DNA from: Exiguobacterium aurantiacum
GTDB lineage: Bacteria > Bacillota > Bacilli > Exiguobacteriales > Exiguobacteriaceae
NCBI RefSeq assembly: GCF_024362205.1
Contig: NZ_CP101462.1
Span: 400,501-464,500, forward strand
DNA: 64,000 bases
Reading direction: 5' to 3'
The translations under genes and the position numbers were made by a program. The notes beneath the pieces were generated by a model, which had not been told where the DNA came from, did not search any database, and worked only from the letters and a program-made list of their open reading frames with translations. How positions within the stretch are numbered: position 1 is the first letter of the stretch; each line of letters opens with the position of its first letter. Positions 32,407 through 45,308 of the stretch are shown piece after piece.

Positions 32407-32490
32407 GAACTTGTGTGACTTTTGATGGTCACGCGAGTGTGAATCCGATGAAGAAGATGGAAAGCTCGGCAGCTCGAAAGGGGGATGGGG

Positions 32491-32718
32491 ATGACGAAAA
32501 AAGACAATCGTTACCTATCTTATGCCTCGCTCGCCTCTCAAATCTCGACCGCGCTCGCTGGACCGATCGTCATCGGTTATCTCGTTGGCCAATACGGGGC
32601 GAGACGTGAATTTTGGGGCACGTTTGGTTGGAATGTGTCGGTGCTTCTCGGAATGGCTTTCGGGATCACGGCGCTTGTTCTCACCCTTCGAAGTTTACTG
32701 ACAGGAGAGGACGAATGA
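32491..32718 (+). CDS. atpZ: AtpZ/AtpI-family ATP synthase accessory protein
   Basis: A 75-residue protein with two membrane helices (about 12-33 and 43-63) joined by a short loop containing GARREFWGTFGWN. Position and size match the AtpZ (ATPase_gene1) family at the head of atp operons. In alkaliphilic Bacillus, AtpZ with AtpI has been linked to Mg2+ supply and to assembly of the c-ring. ATG 32491 follows AAAGGGGG; an ATG two codons earlier lies too close to that site. It overlaps atpI by four nt. B. subtilis lacks this gene in its atp operon. Confidence 0.8.
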   Translation: MTKKDNRYLSYASLASQISTALAGPIVIGYLVGQYGARREFWGTFGWNVSVLLGMAFGITALVLTLRSLLTGEDE

Positions 32719-33143
32719 AGCTAGAACAAACGGAACTACAACAAGTGCAAGCAGACAGAAAAGCACAGCAGCAGTTGATGAAACGCTATACGAAGTGGTT
32801 TATTGGATGGTTCGCCATTCTCCTCCTCGGAGCGCTCATCGTCCCTATGTACAAACCGGTATTTCTCGGCTTGTTCCTAGGTGGGGTCGCCAGTCTCATC
32901 ATTCTACATATGCAGAATCGAAGCGTCATTCGGATGTTTGACGTCATCGAACATGGACGACGCCCAAAGTCGCACGGGACTGTTTCAAGAATGGCAGTCG
33001 GTGCACTAGCCGTGATAGTCGGTCTCTTTTATGAGGATCGAGTATCGCTGATCGCGGTGGTAACTGGTCTAATCGCCGGCCACATCATACAATTTGGCGA
33101 GTTCACACTTGCCCAGCTCAGCAGGAAAAGAGGTGAATACTAA
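32715..33143 (+). CDS. atpI: ATP synthase protein I
   Basis: A 142-residue membrane protein with four helices in two pairs (about 27-65 and 90-125), the AtpI fold, which helps assemble the c-ring in other bacteria. Sequence identity is low, as usual for AtpI; the call rests on position between atpZ and atpB, size and topology. ATG 32715 overlaps the atpZ stop (ATGA) and the TAA overlaps the atpB start by one nt. The reading frame is open upstream inside atpZ, but translational coupling supports this start. Confidence 0.82.
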   Translation: MKLEQTELQQVQADRKAQQQLMKRYTKWFIGWFAILLLGALIVPMYKPVFLGLFLGGVASLIILHMQNRSVIRMFDVIEHGRRPKSHGTVSRMAVGALAVIVGLFYEDRVSLIAVVTGLIAGHIIQFGEFTLAQLSRKRGEY

Positions 33144-33880
33144 TGGGTCATGAGTTTCCCACATATTCTCTACAACTCGGAGATTATACGTTATATGGGA
33201 GCTGGACGAACGTCATTACGGTGCTGATCGCATCACTACTCGTATTTACGTTTGCCGTTTGGGGAACGCGACGTTTGGCTATGAAGCCGACCGGTAAGCA
33301 GAACTTAATGGAATTCTTCGCAGAATTCACACGCGGGATTATCTCGAGTGCGATGGACTGGAAGACAGGGGGCCGTTTCATCGGGTTTGGAATGACGTTG
33401 ATTTTGTTCATTCTCTTCTCGAACTTGATGGGTCTACCGTTTAACGTCATTTCTGGTCACTATCTGTGGTTCAACTCACCGACGGCCGATCCTTACGTCA
33501 CGTTGGCGTTGTCGACACTCGTCGTTGCAATGTCGCACTATTACGGCGTGAAGCTACACGGTTTGAAGCACTACTCGGCGGAATTCGTGAAGCCGGTCTG
33601 GTTCTTACTGCCGATCAAGCTCATCGAGGAGTTCGCGAACACCTTGACGCTCGGTCTGCGTCTTTACGGTAACATCTTTGCCGGTGAAATCATGATTACC
33701 ATCATCTTGGGACTCGCAATTACAGCAGAAGGGGCACTTAACCCGCTCGGTGCTGTGTTCGCAATTCTCCCAATGATTTTATGGCAAGGTTTCTCAATCT
33801 TTATCGGGGTTATTCAATCCTACATTTTCCTGACGCTTGCAATGGTGTACATCGGGCATAAAGCTTCTGCCGAGCATTAA
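33143..33880 (+). CDS. atpB: ATP synthase F0 subunit a
   Basis: A 245-residue membrane protein that forms the proton half-channels next to the c-ring. The essential arginine is in NTLTLGLRLYGNIFAGE (near 175), and the C-terminal helix carries IQSYIFLTLAMVYIGHK. Five to six helices are predicted. Start ATG 33143 overlaps the atpI stop by one nt, with AAGAGGTGA upstream. Confidence 0.96.
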   Translation: MGHEFPTYSLQLGDYTLYGSWTNVITVLIASLLVFTFAVWGTRRLAMKPTGKQNLMEFFAEFTRGIISSAMDWKTGGRFIGFGMTLILFILFSNLMGLPFNVISGHYLWFNSPTADPYVTLALSTLVVAMSHYYGVKLHGLKHYSAEFVKPVWFLLPIKLIEEFANTLTLGLRLYGNIFAGEIMITIILGLAITAEGALNPLGAVFAILPMILWQGFSIFIGVIQSYIFLTLAMVYIGHKASAEH

Positions 33881-33928
33881 TTCGGACGGGTCTCGCCAAA
33901 GCGTTGAACAAAAAAACTATTTACTTAA

Positions 33929-34171
<243 letters not shown>

Positions 34172-34182
34172 TTACGAGTTAA

Positions 34183-34769
<587 letters not shown>

Positions 34770-34770
<1 letters not shown>

Positions 34771-35303
34771 TGAACACATCGTTAGCAAAACGCTATGCCA
34801 AAGCGCTCTTCGACTTAGCGCGGGAACAAGGCACGCTCGACCAAGTCGAAGCGGAAGTGCGTCTGCTCGATGAAGTGCTCCACGCGACTCCTGAACTGTC
34901 GAATCTCTTAACGAATCCGGCAATCAGTGACAGCGAGCTTGCACAGCTTTTAACACATAGCTTTGGTGACATGACAGATATCGTGCTCAATACACTTCTC
35001 GTCATGGTCGAAAACGACCGTGCGAGCGAAGTTCGCGGCTTGTCGCGCTACGTCCTTGATTACATCAACGACTACCGTGGCATCGCCGAAGGGTTCGTCA
35101 CGAGTGCTTACCCGTTGTCGGCAACAGAGTTGAAAGAAGTCGAACTCGTCTTCGGTCAGAAGATGAACAAGACGCTTCAATTGAAGAACGTCGTCGATGA
35201 AGACGTCATCGGTGGACTCCGTGTCCAGATCGGCTACACGACGTATGATGACACAATCGAAAACAAACTAACACGCCTTGAGCGTGAATTGTTGAATGCG
35301 TAA
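34770..35303 (+). CDS. atpH: ATP synthase F1 subunit delta
   Basis: A 177-residue subunit that joins the b dimer to the top of the alpha-beta ring. It begins with AKRYAKALFDLAREQG (near 6-21), the hallmark of the OSCP/delta family, and ends with the C-terminal motif DEDVIGGLRVQIGYTTYD. ATG 34770 overlaps the atpF stop; GGTG is the only upstream ribosome-site match, consistent with coupling. Confidence 0.95.
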
Positions 35304-36830
<1,527 letters not shown>

Positions 36831-36866
36831 TCCGGTGACGAGCGTCTATTAAGGTGGTGAATCGAA

Positions 36867-37724
36867 ATGGCATCATTACGTGAGATCCAGATGCGGATCA
36901 CCTCGACCCAAAGCACGAAGCAAATCACGAAAGCGATGAACATGGTGTCGGCCTCGAAATTGAACCGCGCTCAAGGGAGCAACGCCAACTTCAAGCCGTA
37001 CATGACCAAGTTGCAGGAAGTCATCTCGTCGATTGCCGGCGGTACTTCAGGCGCAACACACCCGATGCTTCAAGTCCGTCCCGTTAAACGGACCGGCTAT
37101 ATCGTCATCACGTCAGACCGCGGACTTGCTGGTGGATACAACGCCAGCGTCCTTCGTGACGTGTATCGCGAGTTGAAAGCCAAACACGGTTCAACAGACG
37201 AATACCGTCTGTACGTGATCGGGAAGGTCGGCGTTCAGTTCTTCAAGGCCCGTAACATTCCGGTGTACAGTGCCATGACAGGACTCAACGACCAGCCATC
37301 ATTCGTTGAAGTCGCAGAGATCGTCAAACAGACGGTCGGCGCGTTCAGTGAAGGCGAGATCGATGAATTGAAGCTCTGCTACAACTCATTCATCTCTGTC
37401 ATCAGCCAAGAAGTGAAGATTGATCGATTGCTTCCGCTTGGGAATATCGAACAGACCGCATCTAATGTGATGTATGAATACGAACCAGAAGAAGAAACGA
37501 TCTTAGCAGCGCTTCTCCCGCGTTACGCGGAAGGACTCATCTATGGCGCGCTCCTCGATGCGAAAGTATCGGAGCACGCGGCTCGGATGACGGCGATGTC
37601 GAACGCGACAGACAACGCGGATGAACTCATCCGTGGACTCAAGCTCAAGTTCAACCGCGCGCGTCAAGCGGCGATCACACAAGAAATCACAGAGATTGTC
37701 GGAGGTGCGGCTGCGCTTGAATAA
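36867..37724 (+). CDS. atpG: ATP synthase F1 subunit gamma
   Basis: A 285-residue central-shaft subunit. The N-terminal helix [20 protein letters not shown] and the C-terminal helix with [20 protein letters not shown] form the coiled coil inside the alpha-beta hexamer; between them is a Rossmann-like domain with [15 protein letters not shown] near 85. ATG 36867 follows AAGGTGG. Confidence 0.96.
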   Translation: MASLREIQMRITSTQSTKQITKAMNMVSASKLNRAQGSNANFKPYMTKLQEVISSIAGGTSGATHPMLQVRPVKRTGYIVITSDRGLAGGYNASVLRDVYRELKAKHGSTDEYRLYVIGKVGVQFFKARNIPVYSAMTGLNDQPSFVEVAEIVKQTVGAFSEGEIDELKLCYNSFISVISQEVKIDRLLPLGNIEQTASNVMYEYEPEEETILAALLPRYAEGLIYGALLDAKVSEHAARMTAMSNATDNADELIRGLKLKFNRARQAAITQEITEIVGGAAALE

Positions 37725-37746
37725 GCGCACGCCCTCTAGATTGTAG

Positions 37747-39177
<1,431 letters not shown>

Positions 39178-39205
39178 GACCTACACGGAAGGGGGAAACT
39201 AGACG

Positions 39206-39616
39206 ATGAATACTCTTCACGTCAACGTCGTCACCCCGGATGGTGCAGCCTATGAGGGCGAGGCACGGATGGTCGTCGCAAAATCGGTGACTGGTGAACT
39301 CGGTATCTTACCGAAACACATCCCGATGGTGACACCGCTCGATATCTCAGTTCTCAAACTGCGCCACGAAGATGGTGGACGCACGCTGATCGCACTCAGC
39401 GGCGGTTTCATGGAAGTTCGTCCCGACACGGTGACGATCTTAGCTGAAACAGCCGAAATGGCGGATAAGATCGATTACGACCGCGCTTCTGCGGCGAAAG
39501 TTCGTGCCGAGCGTCGTCTTCAAGACACGAAGCTCTCGGACCTCGAATTCCGTCGCGCGGAGCTCGCGCTCAAAAAAGCGATCAACCGCTTGAGCATTCG
39601 CGATATCAAAGAATAA
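39206..39616 (+). CDS. atpC: ATP synthase F1 subunit epsilon
   Basis: A 136-residue subunit with an N-terminal beta-sandwich ([38 protein letters not shown]) and a C-terminal two-helix arm (about 90-136) that can inhibit ATP hydrolysis. ATG 39206 follows AAGGGGG. It is the last gene of the operon, followed by a strong terminator. Confidence 0.95.
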   Translation: MNTLHVNVVTPDGAAYEGEARMVVAKSVTGELGILPKHIPMVTPLDISVLKLRHEDGGRTLIALSGGFMEVRPDTVTILAETAEMADKIDYDRASAAKVRAERRLQDTKLSDLEFRRAELALKKAINRLSIRDIKE

Positions 39617-39620
39617 CCAA

Positions 39621-39653
39621 AATCTCTCCTGCAGCCGCAGGGGAGATTTTTTT
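39621..39653 (+). terminator. Intrinsic terminator of the atp operon
   Basis: AATCTC-t-CCTGC / GCAGG-g-GAGATT with a 4-nt loop followed by seven T residues. Confidence 0.92.
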
Positions 39654-39787
39654 GTGGATGGACCGAACGAATCAGTTTCCTTCTATATATAGGTCAAAAG
39701 CATCAAAAGTTTTGTGACCAAATAGTGGAAGACAGACGTCCCTTATCCGATAATATAGGTGGGAACTACGGTAAAGGAGCTAAAGGG

Positions 39788-40984
39788 ATGAAAGTTTATG
39801 TTGCGCGCCAACCAATCTTTGACCAAAAATTACGCGTCTGTGGCTATGAACTATTATATCGCCGCAGCGAGAAAAATATATTTGAACACGTCGACGATTC
39901 TCTTGCGACCGCCGACGTGATTCATAACGCCTATCTCGTCTTCAACTTTCGTGAGTTGACGGAAGGGACGCGGGCGTTCATCAACTTTCCGCAAAATTTG
40001 ATCGAGAGCGAGGTACCGGCGTTGTTGCCGCGGCAGACGCTCGTCGTCGAAGTGCTCGAGCACGTTGAACCGACGGAAAAAGTGCTCGCCGCCTTGCGCT
40101 CGTTGCGCCGGAAAGGCTATACGATCGCCCTCGACGATTTCGTGTTCGAAGAGAAGTATCGGCCGCTGATCGGACTCGCCGATATCATAAAAATCGATTA
40201 TCAGGCGACGCCGGTCGACCAACAGAAGCGGCTCATCGACGCGCTCGGCCATCGCATCGAATTTTTAGCGGAGAAGATCGAGACGCCGTTCGAGTATGAG
40301 ATTGCTAAGAAGCTAGGCTATCACATGTTCCAAGGCTACTTCTTCAGCCGGCCGACAGTCGTCCACGGTGCCGAGGTTCATCCGCTCCGACATACGCTCA
40401 CGGAAGTATTGAAAGAACTGGATCGGCCGGAACCGAACTTCAGCCGCATCGCCAGCCAAATCGAACGGAGCGTCGACTTGTCGTATAAGATGCTACGCTC
40501 GGTCAACACGGTCTACCAAAAAGGGCGTCATACGATCCAATCGATTGAACAGGCCGTCGCCCGAATCGGACTTGATGAGATGAGACGCTGGTCATACTTG
40601 ATGCTGCTTCGAGAACTGCAGACGTCCGAGTCGAAAGAATTGATTAAACAGAGCGTCATTCGCGGCAAGATGATGGAGCTGATCGCTGACGAGACGTTGC
40701 CGCATGTGACAGCGTTCGATGCATTCATCACCGGGATCTTCTCATCTCTCGACGTCATCTTAGACGAAGAGATGCAGTCGCTCGTCTCGGAACTTCCGGT
40801 CGAACCGATCGTCAAAGCGGCGCTCCTCGGGGAAGATAATGAGTTGCGCGGTTTACTCGAGATGGTCCTCGCCTACGAACAGTTGACGGTGCACGTCGAG
40901 GAGACAGCACCGGACTTGTCACGTTACTATGTCGAGGCGATTCGATGGAGTCAAACTTATGATGCTGAAGTGAATAATGTTTGA
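39788..40984 (+). CDS. EAL-HDOD domain protein (YuxH-like)
   Basis: A 398-residue cytoplasmic protein with an EAL-type domain (about 1-195) and an HDOD domain (about 200-390). EAL ligand positions appear present (YELLYR, INFPQN, VVEVLE, ALDDF, IIKID, FQGYFFSRP), but the loop that reads DDFGTGYSS in active phosphodiesterases is DDFVFEEKY here. YuxH of B. subtilis has a similar degenerate loop and no measured activity, so this may bind rather than cleave c-di-GMP. HDOD domains act in signalling scaffolds. ATG 39788 follows GGAGCTAAAGGG. It is a single-gene unit ending in a terminator. Confidence 0.85.
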   Translation: MKVYVARQPIFDQKLRVCGYELLYRRSEKNIFEHVDDSLATADVIHNAYLVFNFRELTEGTRAFINFPQNLIESEVPALLPRQTLVVEVLEHVEPTEKVLAALRSLRRKGYTIALDDFVFEEKYRPLIGLADIIKIDYQATPVDQQKRLIDALGHRIEFLAEKIETPFEYEIAKKLGYHMFQGYFFSRPTVVHGAEVHPLRHTLTEVLKELDRPEPNFSRIASQIERSVDLSYKMLRSVNTVYQKGRHTIQSIEQAVARIGLDEMRRWSYLMLLRELQTSESKELIKQSVIRGKMMELIADETLPHVTAFDAFITGIFSSLDVILDEEMQSLVSELPVEPIVKAALLGEDNELRGLLEMVLAYEQLTVHVEETAPDLSRYYVEAIRWSQTYDAEVNNV

Positions 40985-40992
40985 AATGTTGA

Positions 40993-41043
40993 AGGGACGT
41001 CAATTACTGTACTAAGGCCATGCGCCGGTTGACGTTCCTTTTT
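40993..41043 (+). terminator. Terminator after the EAL-HDOD gene
   Basis: AGGGACGTCAA pairs with TTGACGTTCCT (one mismatch) across a 25-nt loop and ends in TTTTT. Confidence 0.75.
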
Positions 41044-41181
41044 GTATGCGGTTTATGGAGGAAAGCGAGTTGATCGGATGAACCCATTCAACCACTCACT
41101 TGAACGCTAAGTCTTTTTTTCTATGACGCGACATGCTATGATTAAAAATGGTACGAATTTTTGAAAAGAGGGGAATCGTCG

Positions 41182-41400
41182 ATGCTGAACACCGTGTTAT
41201 CGCTCTTCATTTACGTCGTAGCGATCTACGTCGCTTGGTGGGCACTCATGCCGGTCAAATGGGACCGCTTGCTCAATCAAGTGAGGAGTCCGCAAGCTGC
41301 TGTCTTGCGCGTCCTCGTGGCCGTCGTCTTCGGTTCACTGATCGCCCAGTTCTTTTTGGAGTATATCCGATTGGCCCAGGCGCTCGCACCATTACAGTAG
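41182..41400 (+). CDS. ywzB: DUF1146 family membrane protein (YwzB-like)
   Basis: A 72-residue protein with two membrane helices (about 4-24 and 45-66) and the central motif WWALMPVKWDRLL, a hallmark of DUF1146. It occupies the YwzB place between atpC and murAA as in Bacillus. Function unknown. ATG 41182 follows AGAGGGG; an in-frame start seven codons earlier overlaps this site. A short hairpin GGATTAC / GTAATCC follows at 41409-41428 but has no T run. Confidence 0.85.
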   Translation: MLNTVLSLFIYVVAIYVAWWALMPVKWDRLLNQVRSPQAAVLRVLVAVVFGSLIAQFFLEYIRLAQALAPLQ

Positions 41401-41643
41401 GCAGGAGAAGGATTACCAAACTGTAATCCTGCTGTAACGTTTCTTATATGTTTATCGTGTAGGATAAATTCGTCTGACATGACGAATTTTCATCAGAATT
41501 TTATGAGTGCTTTTATTATTAATTTTCTCTCTGGTGAAGCGTCACGTGTTACAAACTATCATAGTAATCGACATAACCACATCCGGTAACGGATATCGAC
41601 GTATAAAACAAAAAAACAACGAAGTTGGAGGACAAAGAGAGAT

Positions 41644-42945
41644 ATGAAGGATTTGATTGTAGTCCGTGGAGGACGTAAATTGTCAGGTACTGTGCGTGTT
41701 GAAGGAGCTAAAAACGCCGTACTCAAAACATTGGTTGCCACTCTTTTAGCAAGCGAAGGAAAGTCGGTACTTCAAAACGTGCCACGCCTCGCTGATGTGT
41801 ACACGATTAATAAAGTACTTCGCCACCTCGGTGCAGAGGTTGCGTTTGACGAAGTAAATAACGAAGTCACTGTCGATGCGTCGGGCACAATCAAAGACGA
41901 GGCGCCGCTTGAGTACGTCCGCAAGATGCGTGCTTCGATCCTTGTCATGGGTCCTCTCCTTGCTCGCCTCGGGCATGCGCGGGTCGCGATGCCGGGCGGA
42001 TGCTCAATCGGTTCACGTCCGATTGACCTCCACTTAAAAGGTTTCGAGGCAATGGGCGCGAAGACGGTCATCGGCAATGGTTTCGTCGAAGCTTCGGTCG
42101 ACGGTCGCTTGAAAGGTGCGAAGATCTACTTGGACTTCCCATCTGTCGGCGCGACAGAGAACATCATGATGGCGGCAGTCCTTGCTGAAGGGACGACAGT
42201 CATCGAGAACGTCGCCAAAGAACCTGAAATCGTCGACCTTGCCAACTTCTTGAACGGCATGGGCGCACACGTCCGTGGTGCCGGTACAGAAACGATTCGA
42301 ATCGAAGGCGTGGAGAAACTTCACGGCGCTGAGCATTCAATCATTCCTGACCGCATCGAAGCCGGTACGTTCCTCGTCGCTGGAGCGATCACAGGCGGCG
42401 ACATCGAAGTCATCGGCGCTGAGCGCGAGCACCTTCGCCCGCTCATCTCGAAGATGGAAGAAATGGGCGTCAAGTTCGAGGACACTTCGGAAGGCATGCG
42501 TGTCATCGCACCGGATGTATTAAAGCCGGTCGACGTGAAGACGATGCCACACCCAGGTTTCCCGACAGACATCCAAGCTCAAATGATGGCGCTCGTCTTG
42601 AAAGCCGGCGGCACATCGGTCATCACGGAAACGGTGTTTGAGAACCGCTTCATGCACGTGGAAGAATTCCGCCGCATGAACGCAGACATTAAAATCGAAG
42701 GACGTTCAGCCATCATCAAAGGCGGCGTTCGCCTCCAAGGTGCTGAAGTCGTCTCGACTGACCTTCGTGCCGGTGCTGCGCTCGTCCTCGCTGGACTCAT
42801 CGCGGACGAAGAGACACGCGTTGGTGATCTCTACCACATCGACCGTGGCTACGTCGACTTCCACAAGAAACTTCAAGCTCTCGGTGCTGACATCGAGCGC
42901 ATCGAAGGTACTGTCGAAGTTGCCGAAGAAATGGTGAAGAACTAA
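41644..42945 (+). CDS. murAA: UDP-N-acetylglucosamine 1-carboxyvinyltransferase (MurAA)
   Basis: A complete 433-residue MurA. The substrate-binding EGAKNAVLK is near 19 and the active-site Cys120 lies in [15 protein letters not shown], so it should be sensitive to fosfomycin, which alkylates that residue. C-terminal motif [17 protein letters not shown] is near 382. ATG 41644 has AGAGAGAT upstream. In Firmicutes the AA paralogue is the main, essential enzyme and its stability is controlled by ClpCP. It is followed by mbl after ~77 nt. The second paralogue is at the left edge of the window. Confidence 0.95.
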   Translation: MKDLIVVRGGRKLSGTVRVEGAKNAVLKTLVATLLASEGKSVLQNVPRLADVYTINKVLRHLGAEVAFDEVNNEVTVDASGTIKDEAPLEYVRKMRASILVMGPLLARLGHARVAMPGGCSIGSRPIDLHLKGFEAMGAKTVIGNGFVEASVDGRLKGAKIYLDFPSVGATENIMMAAVLAEGTTVIENVAKEPEIVDLANFLNGMGAHVRGAGTETIRIEGVEKLHGAEHSIIPDRIEAGTFLVAGAITGGDIEVIGAEREHLRPLISKMEEMGVKFEDTSEGMRVIAPDVLKPVDVKTMPHPGFPTDIQAQMMALVLKAGGTSVITETVFENRFMHVEEFRRMNADIKIEGRSAIIKGGVRLQGAEVVSTDLRAGAALVLAGLIADEETRVGDLYHIDRGYVDFHKKLQALGADIERIEGTVEVAEEMVKN

Positions 42946-43022
42946 TTAATAGACTCATAGGAGCGAGGAGAGACTCTTCTCGCTCTTTTCAATGAAGTAA
43001 CGAACGGAGGAACCTACACACC

Positions 43023-44009
43023 ATGTTTTCAAAAGATATCGGGATTGATTTAGGAACAGCAAACGTCGTCATCCACGTCAAAGGTCGAGGCATCGTCCTC
43101 GACGAGCCATCCGTCGTTGCCATCAAACGTTCGACAGGGAAAGTCCTCGCTGTCGGTACCGAAGCGTATGAGATGGTCGGACGTACACCAGGTGACATCG
43201 TCGCCATCCGTCCACTCCGTGACGGCGTCATCGCCGACTTCGCGACAACCGAAGAGATGCTTCGCCATTTCGTCGAGAAGATTCAGGTCCGCGGTTTCTT
43301 TGGCGGCATCCGTATGCTCATCTGTACGCCAGCGAACGTGACACCGGTCGAAGCGAAGGCCATCCGTGAGGCGGCCGAGAAAGCCGGTGCCAAAGAAGTC
43401 TTCCTCGCCGTAGAACCGAAAGCAGCAGCCGTCGGTTCGGGCATGGACATCTGGAAGCCGGTCGGCCATATGATCGTCGACATCGGTGGCGGGACGACAG
43501 ACGTTGCCATCCTCTCGATGGGCGATATCGTCTGCGGCGAAACGATTAAAATCGCCGGGGACCGTTTCGATACGGACATCCTCCGCGCCATCAAGGACAA
43601 GCATAAGCTTGTCATCGGTGAGCGGACGGCCGAGCAAATCAAGAAAGAGATTGCGACGGTCTTCCCAGGCGGCCGTAACGAGACGATGGATATCCGCGGT
43701 CGTGACATGGTGCGTGGGCTTCCGCGTACGGTAACGATCACGTCGGAAGAACTCCGTGAAGCGATGGCCGAGTCGGCGAACGAGATCGTCGAAGCGACGA
43801 AGCGCGTCCTCGAACAGACGCCTCCGGAACTTGCGGCCGATATCATCGACCGCGGCATCATCATGACAGGTGGCGGCTCGCTCCTCCACGGCATCGATCA
43901 GCTCGTGGCCGAGCGTGTCGGATTGCCGGTCATGATCGCCGAAGAGCCGACGCTCAGCGTCGCGCACGGCACGGGCATCATGCTCGAGCACTTGGATCGT
44001 TTGAAGTAA
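43023..44009 (+). CDS. mbl: MreB-like rod-shape protein Mbl
   Basis: A 328-residue bacterial actin homologue that forms filaments under the membrane and guides cylindrical wall synthesis with the elongasome. Phosphate-1 motif IGIDLGTANVVIHVKGRGIVL (about 6-20), phosphate-2 VDIGGGTTDVAILSMG (near 158) and adenosine motif IIMTGGGSLLHGID (near 280) are present. TANV and the flanking residues match Mbl better than MreB or MreBH, and position next to murAA and (more distantly) flhO-flhP agrees. ATG 43023 follows GGAGG. spoIID, spoIIQ and spoIIID, which lie between murAA and mbl in Bacillus, are missing. Confidence 0.93.
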   Translation: MFSKDIGIDLGTANVVIHVKGRGIVLDEPSVVAIKRSTGKVLAVGTEAYEMVGRTPGDIVAIRPLRDGVIADFATTEEMLRHFVEKIQVRGFFGGIRMLICTPANVTPVEAKAIREAAEKAGAKEVFLAVEPKAAAVGSGMDIWKPVGHMIVDIGGGTTDVAILSMGDIVCGETIKIAGDRFDTDILRAIKDKHKLVIGERTAEQIKKEIATVFPGGRNETMDIRGRDMVRGLPRTVTITSEELREAMAESANEIVEATKRVLEQTPPELAADIIDRGIIMTGGGSLLHGIDQLVAERVGLPVMIAEEPTLSVAHGTGIMLEHLDRLK

Positions 44010-44017
44010 TATCATCT

Positions 44018-44053
44018 AAAGGTACGGCGTCTGCGGGCGTCGTGCCTTTTTTG
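44018..44053 (+). terminator. Terminator after mbl
   Basis: AAGGTACGGCG pairs with CGTCGTGCCTT (G-U wobbles) across a 9-nt loop and is followed by TTTTTT. Confidence 0.8.
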
Positions 44054-44111
44054 CGTTCAAGACTGTCCGAATTTCCTGGAAATGGATAGACTGAAGAAGG
44101 GAGGGATGTCG

Positions 44112-44546
44112 ATGAATCCATTGATTGAGAGATTGACGTCGAAAGGGGTCGAGGTCACAGAGATTGGAGGCCGTGGCCAAGAAGCGCGTCAGACGTGGTT
44201 AACGCACTTCATACGACCTAAACAGCCGACACGACTTTCTCCTTATCTGTGGGAGGATATCGTGGTCGGGACTGACGGCTGTCTCGTCGGAACAGCCGCG
44301 GATCAAGCGTTCGAACGGGCCGCGAAGTGGAAAGCGCTGCTCTTCTTTCAGCATTCGGACGATATGCTCGAGCTCGATTTGACGCAAGCCAAACCACTTG
44401 CGAGGAAAGACTTGATTGCCGCAACGATGGACTATGCGGATATCTATATCGTCGATCCAGCTTACACATGGACGTATGTCATCCCACATGAAGCGGATTG
44501 GGGACCGTATTTTCTCACCAAATCAGGGACGAAAGGGGATGATTGA
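44112..44546 (+). CDS. DUF4275-like protein
   Basis: A 144-residue soluble protein. The C-terminal pattern DYADIYIVDPAYTWTYVIPH followed by EADWGPYF resembles DUF4275 proteins of Bacillales, whose role is unknown; the match is from memory and moderately sure. No membrane helix, signal or catalytic motif is visible. ATG 44112 is six nt after GGGAGGG; ATG 44106 is in frame but closer to the site. It ends one nt before the SDR start, and the two share a transcript. It is the first gene of the accessory block between mbl and flhO. Confidence 0.6.
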   Translation: MNPLIERLTSKGVEVTEIGGRGQEARQTWLTHFIRPKQPTRLSPYLWEDIVVGTDGCLVGTAADQAFERAAKWKALLFFQHSDDMLELDLTQAKPLARKDLIAATMDYADIYIVDPAYTWTYVIPHEADWGPYFLTKSGTKGDD

Positions 44547-45308
44547 ATGACACGACCACTCACACTCATTACCGGTGTCAGCCGGAGGCAAGGTATCGGG
44601 GCGGCGATTGCGCGAAAACTCGCTATGGCAGGCCACGACTTGTATCTCACGCACTGGAGCCCGTTTGACGGAACGGACGGCGTCGGGGCGGACTCTGAAT
44701 TCATCGACGGCTTCGTCGACGAATTACGGGCCTCAGGGACCCGCATTGCCCATGAGCCGTACGATTTGTCGTCTGGAGACGTAGAAGGGTTGCTCGATCG
44801 CGTCGAAGCGGCGCTCGGTACTCCGAGCCGTCTCATCAACAATGCGACGTATGAGCGGCATGTGAGCGTCGACACGTTCACGACCGAGACGCTCCGTCGC
44901 CATTATTTCGTCAACAACGAAGGGACGCTTGGCCTGACGTTCGCCTTCATCGAACGTTATAAACGGGCGGGGCATACGGACGGACGCATTCTATTCATGG
45001 TGTCCGGGGGCGCAGATGCATCCAATTTGGCCTATATCGCCACGAAAGGCATGTTGATTGCCATCACGCCGGCGCTCGCCAACGGGGCCGGGCAGTACGG
45101 AATCTCTGTGAACGCGCTCGATCCGGGTCCGACCGATTCGGGTTGGATTGATGACGCGCTCCGTGAGCAGCTCGTACCGCTATTCCCACATGGACGTGTC
45201 GGGACACCCGAGGACACGGCCCGCTATATCGCGTTCCTCATGGGGCCGGACGGAGCGTGGGTCAACGGGCAACATCTTCACGTCGACGGTGGCTTCGTCG
45301 GACGATAA
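44547..45308 (+). CDS. Short-chain dehydrogenase/reductase
   Basis: A 253-residue SDR. The NAD(P)-binding turn is TGVSRRQGIGAAIA near 9-22; Arg-Arg after the first Ser suggests NADP(H). NNAT is near 95, the catalytic Ser near 151 (FMVSGG) and Tyr-x-x-x-Lys is YIATK near 162; DPGPTDSGWI (near 192) replaces the common PG motif. It resembles 3-oxoacyl-ACP reductase-like SDRs but the substrate is unknown. It starts directly after the DUF4275-like gene. The stop codon lies at the edge of a 366-bp structured element. Confidence 0.85.
   Translation: MTRPLTLITGVSRRQGIGAAIARKLAMAGHDLYLTHWSPFDGTDGVGADSEFIDGFVDELRASGTRIAHEPYDLSSGDVEGLLDRVEAALGTPSRLINNATYERHVSVDTFTTETLRRHYFVNNEGTLGLTFAFIERYKRAGHTDGRILFMVSGGADASNLAYIATKGMLIAITPALANGAGQYGISVNALDPGPTDSGWIDDALREQLVPLFPHGRVGTPEDTARYIAFLMGPDGAWVNGQHLHVDGGFVGR

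Larger units (their letters stand above)
31854..32490. other. Long divergent intergenic region between glcDF and the atp operon
   Basis: About 640 nt, more AT-rich than its surroundings, with no supported gene. It holds the cre site, the glcDF promoter region, a TATAAT at 32361 next to a cre-like palindrome TTAAAGCGCTTTTA (32349-32362, two mismatches to consensus) and the atp promoter candidate at 32378-32406. The region 31950-32330 shows no clear signal beyond scattered AT tracts that could be UP elements. Confidence 0.6.

Noticed and set aside
39740-39760. CCGATA motifs (here, near 48403 and near 55025) as sigma-D promoters for the EAL-HDOD, kinase and chemoreceptor genes
   Set aside because: None has the TAAA -35 element at 14-16 nt upstream, so only half of the consensus is present.
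41409-41428. GGATTAC/GTAATCC hairpin after the DUF1146 gene as a terminator
   Set aside because: No T run follows on either strand, so termination is not supported.
43050-44015. A 321-codon open frame antisense to mbl
   Set aside because: It is an artefact of C/G-rich third positions; the mbl frame matches a known family over its whole length.
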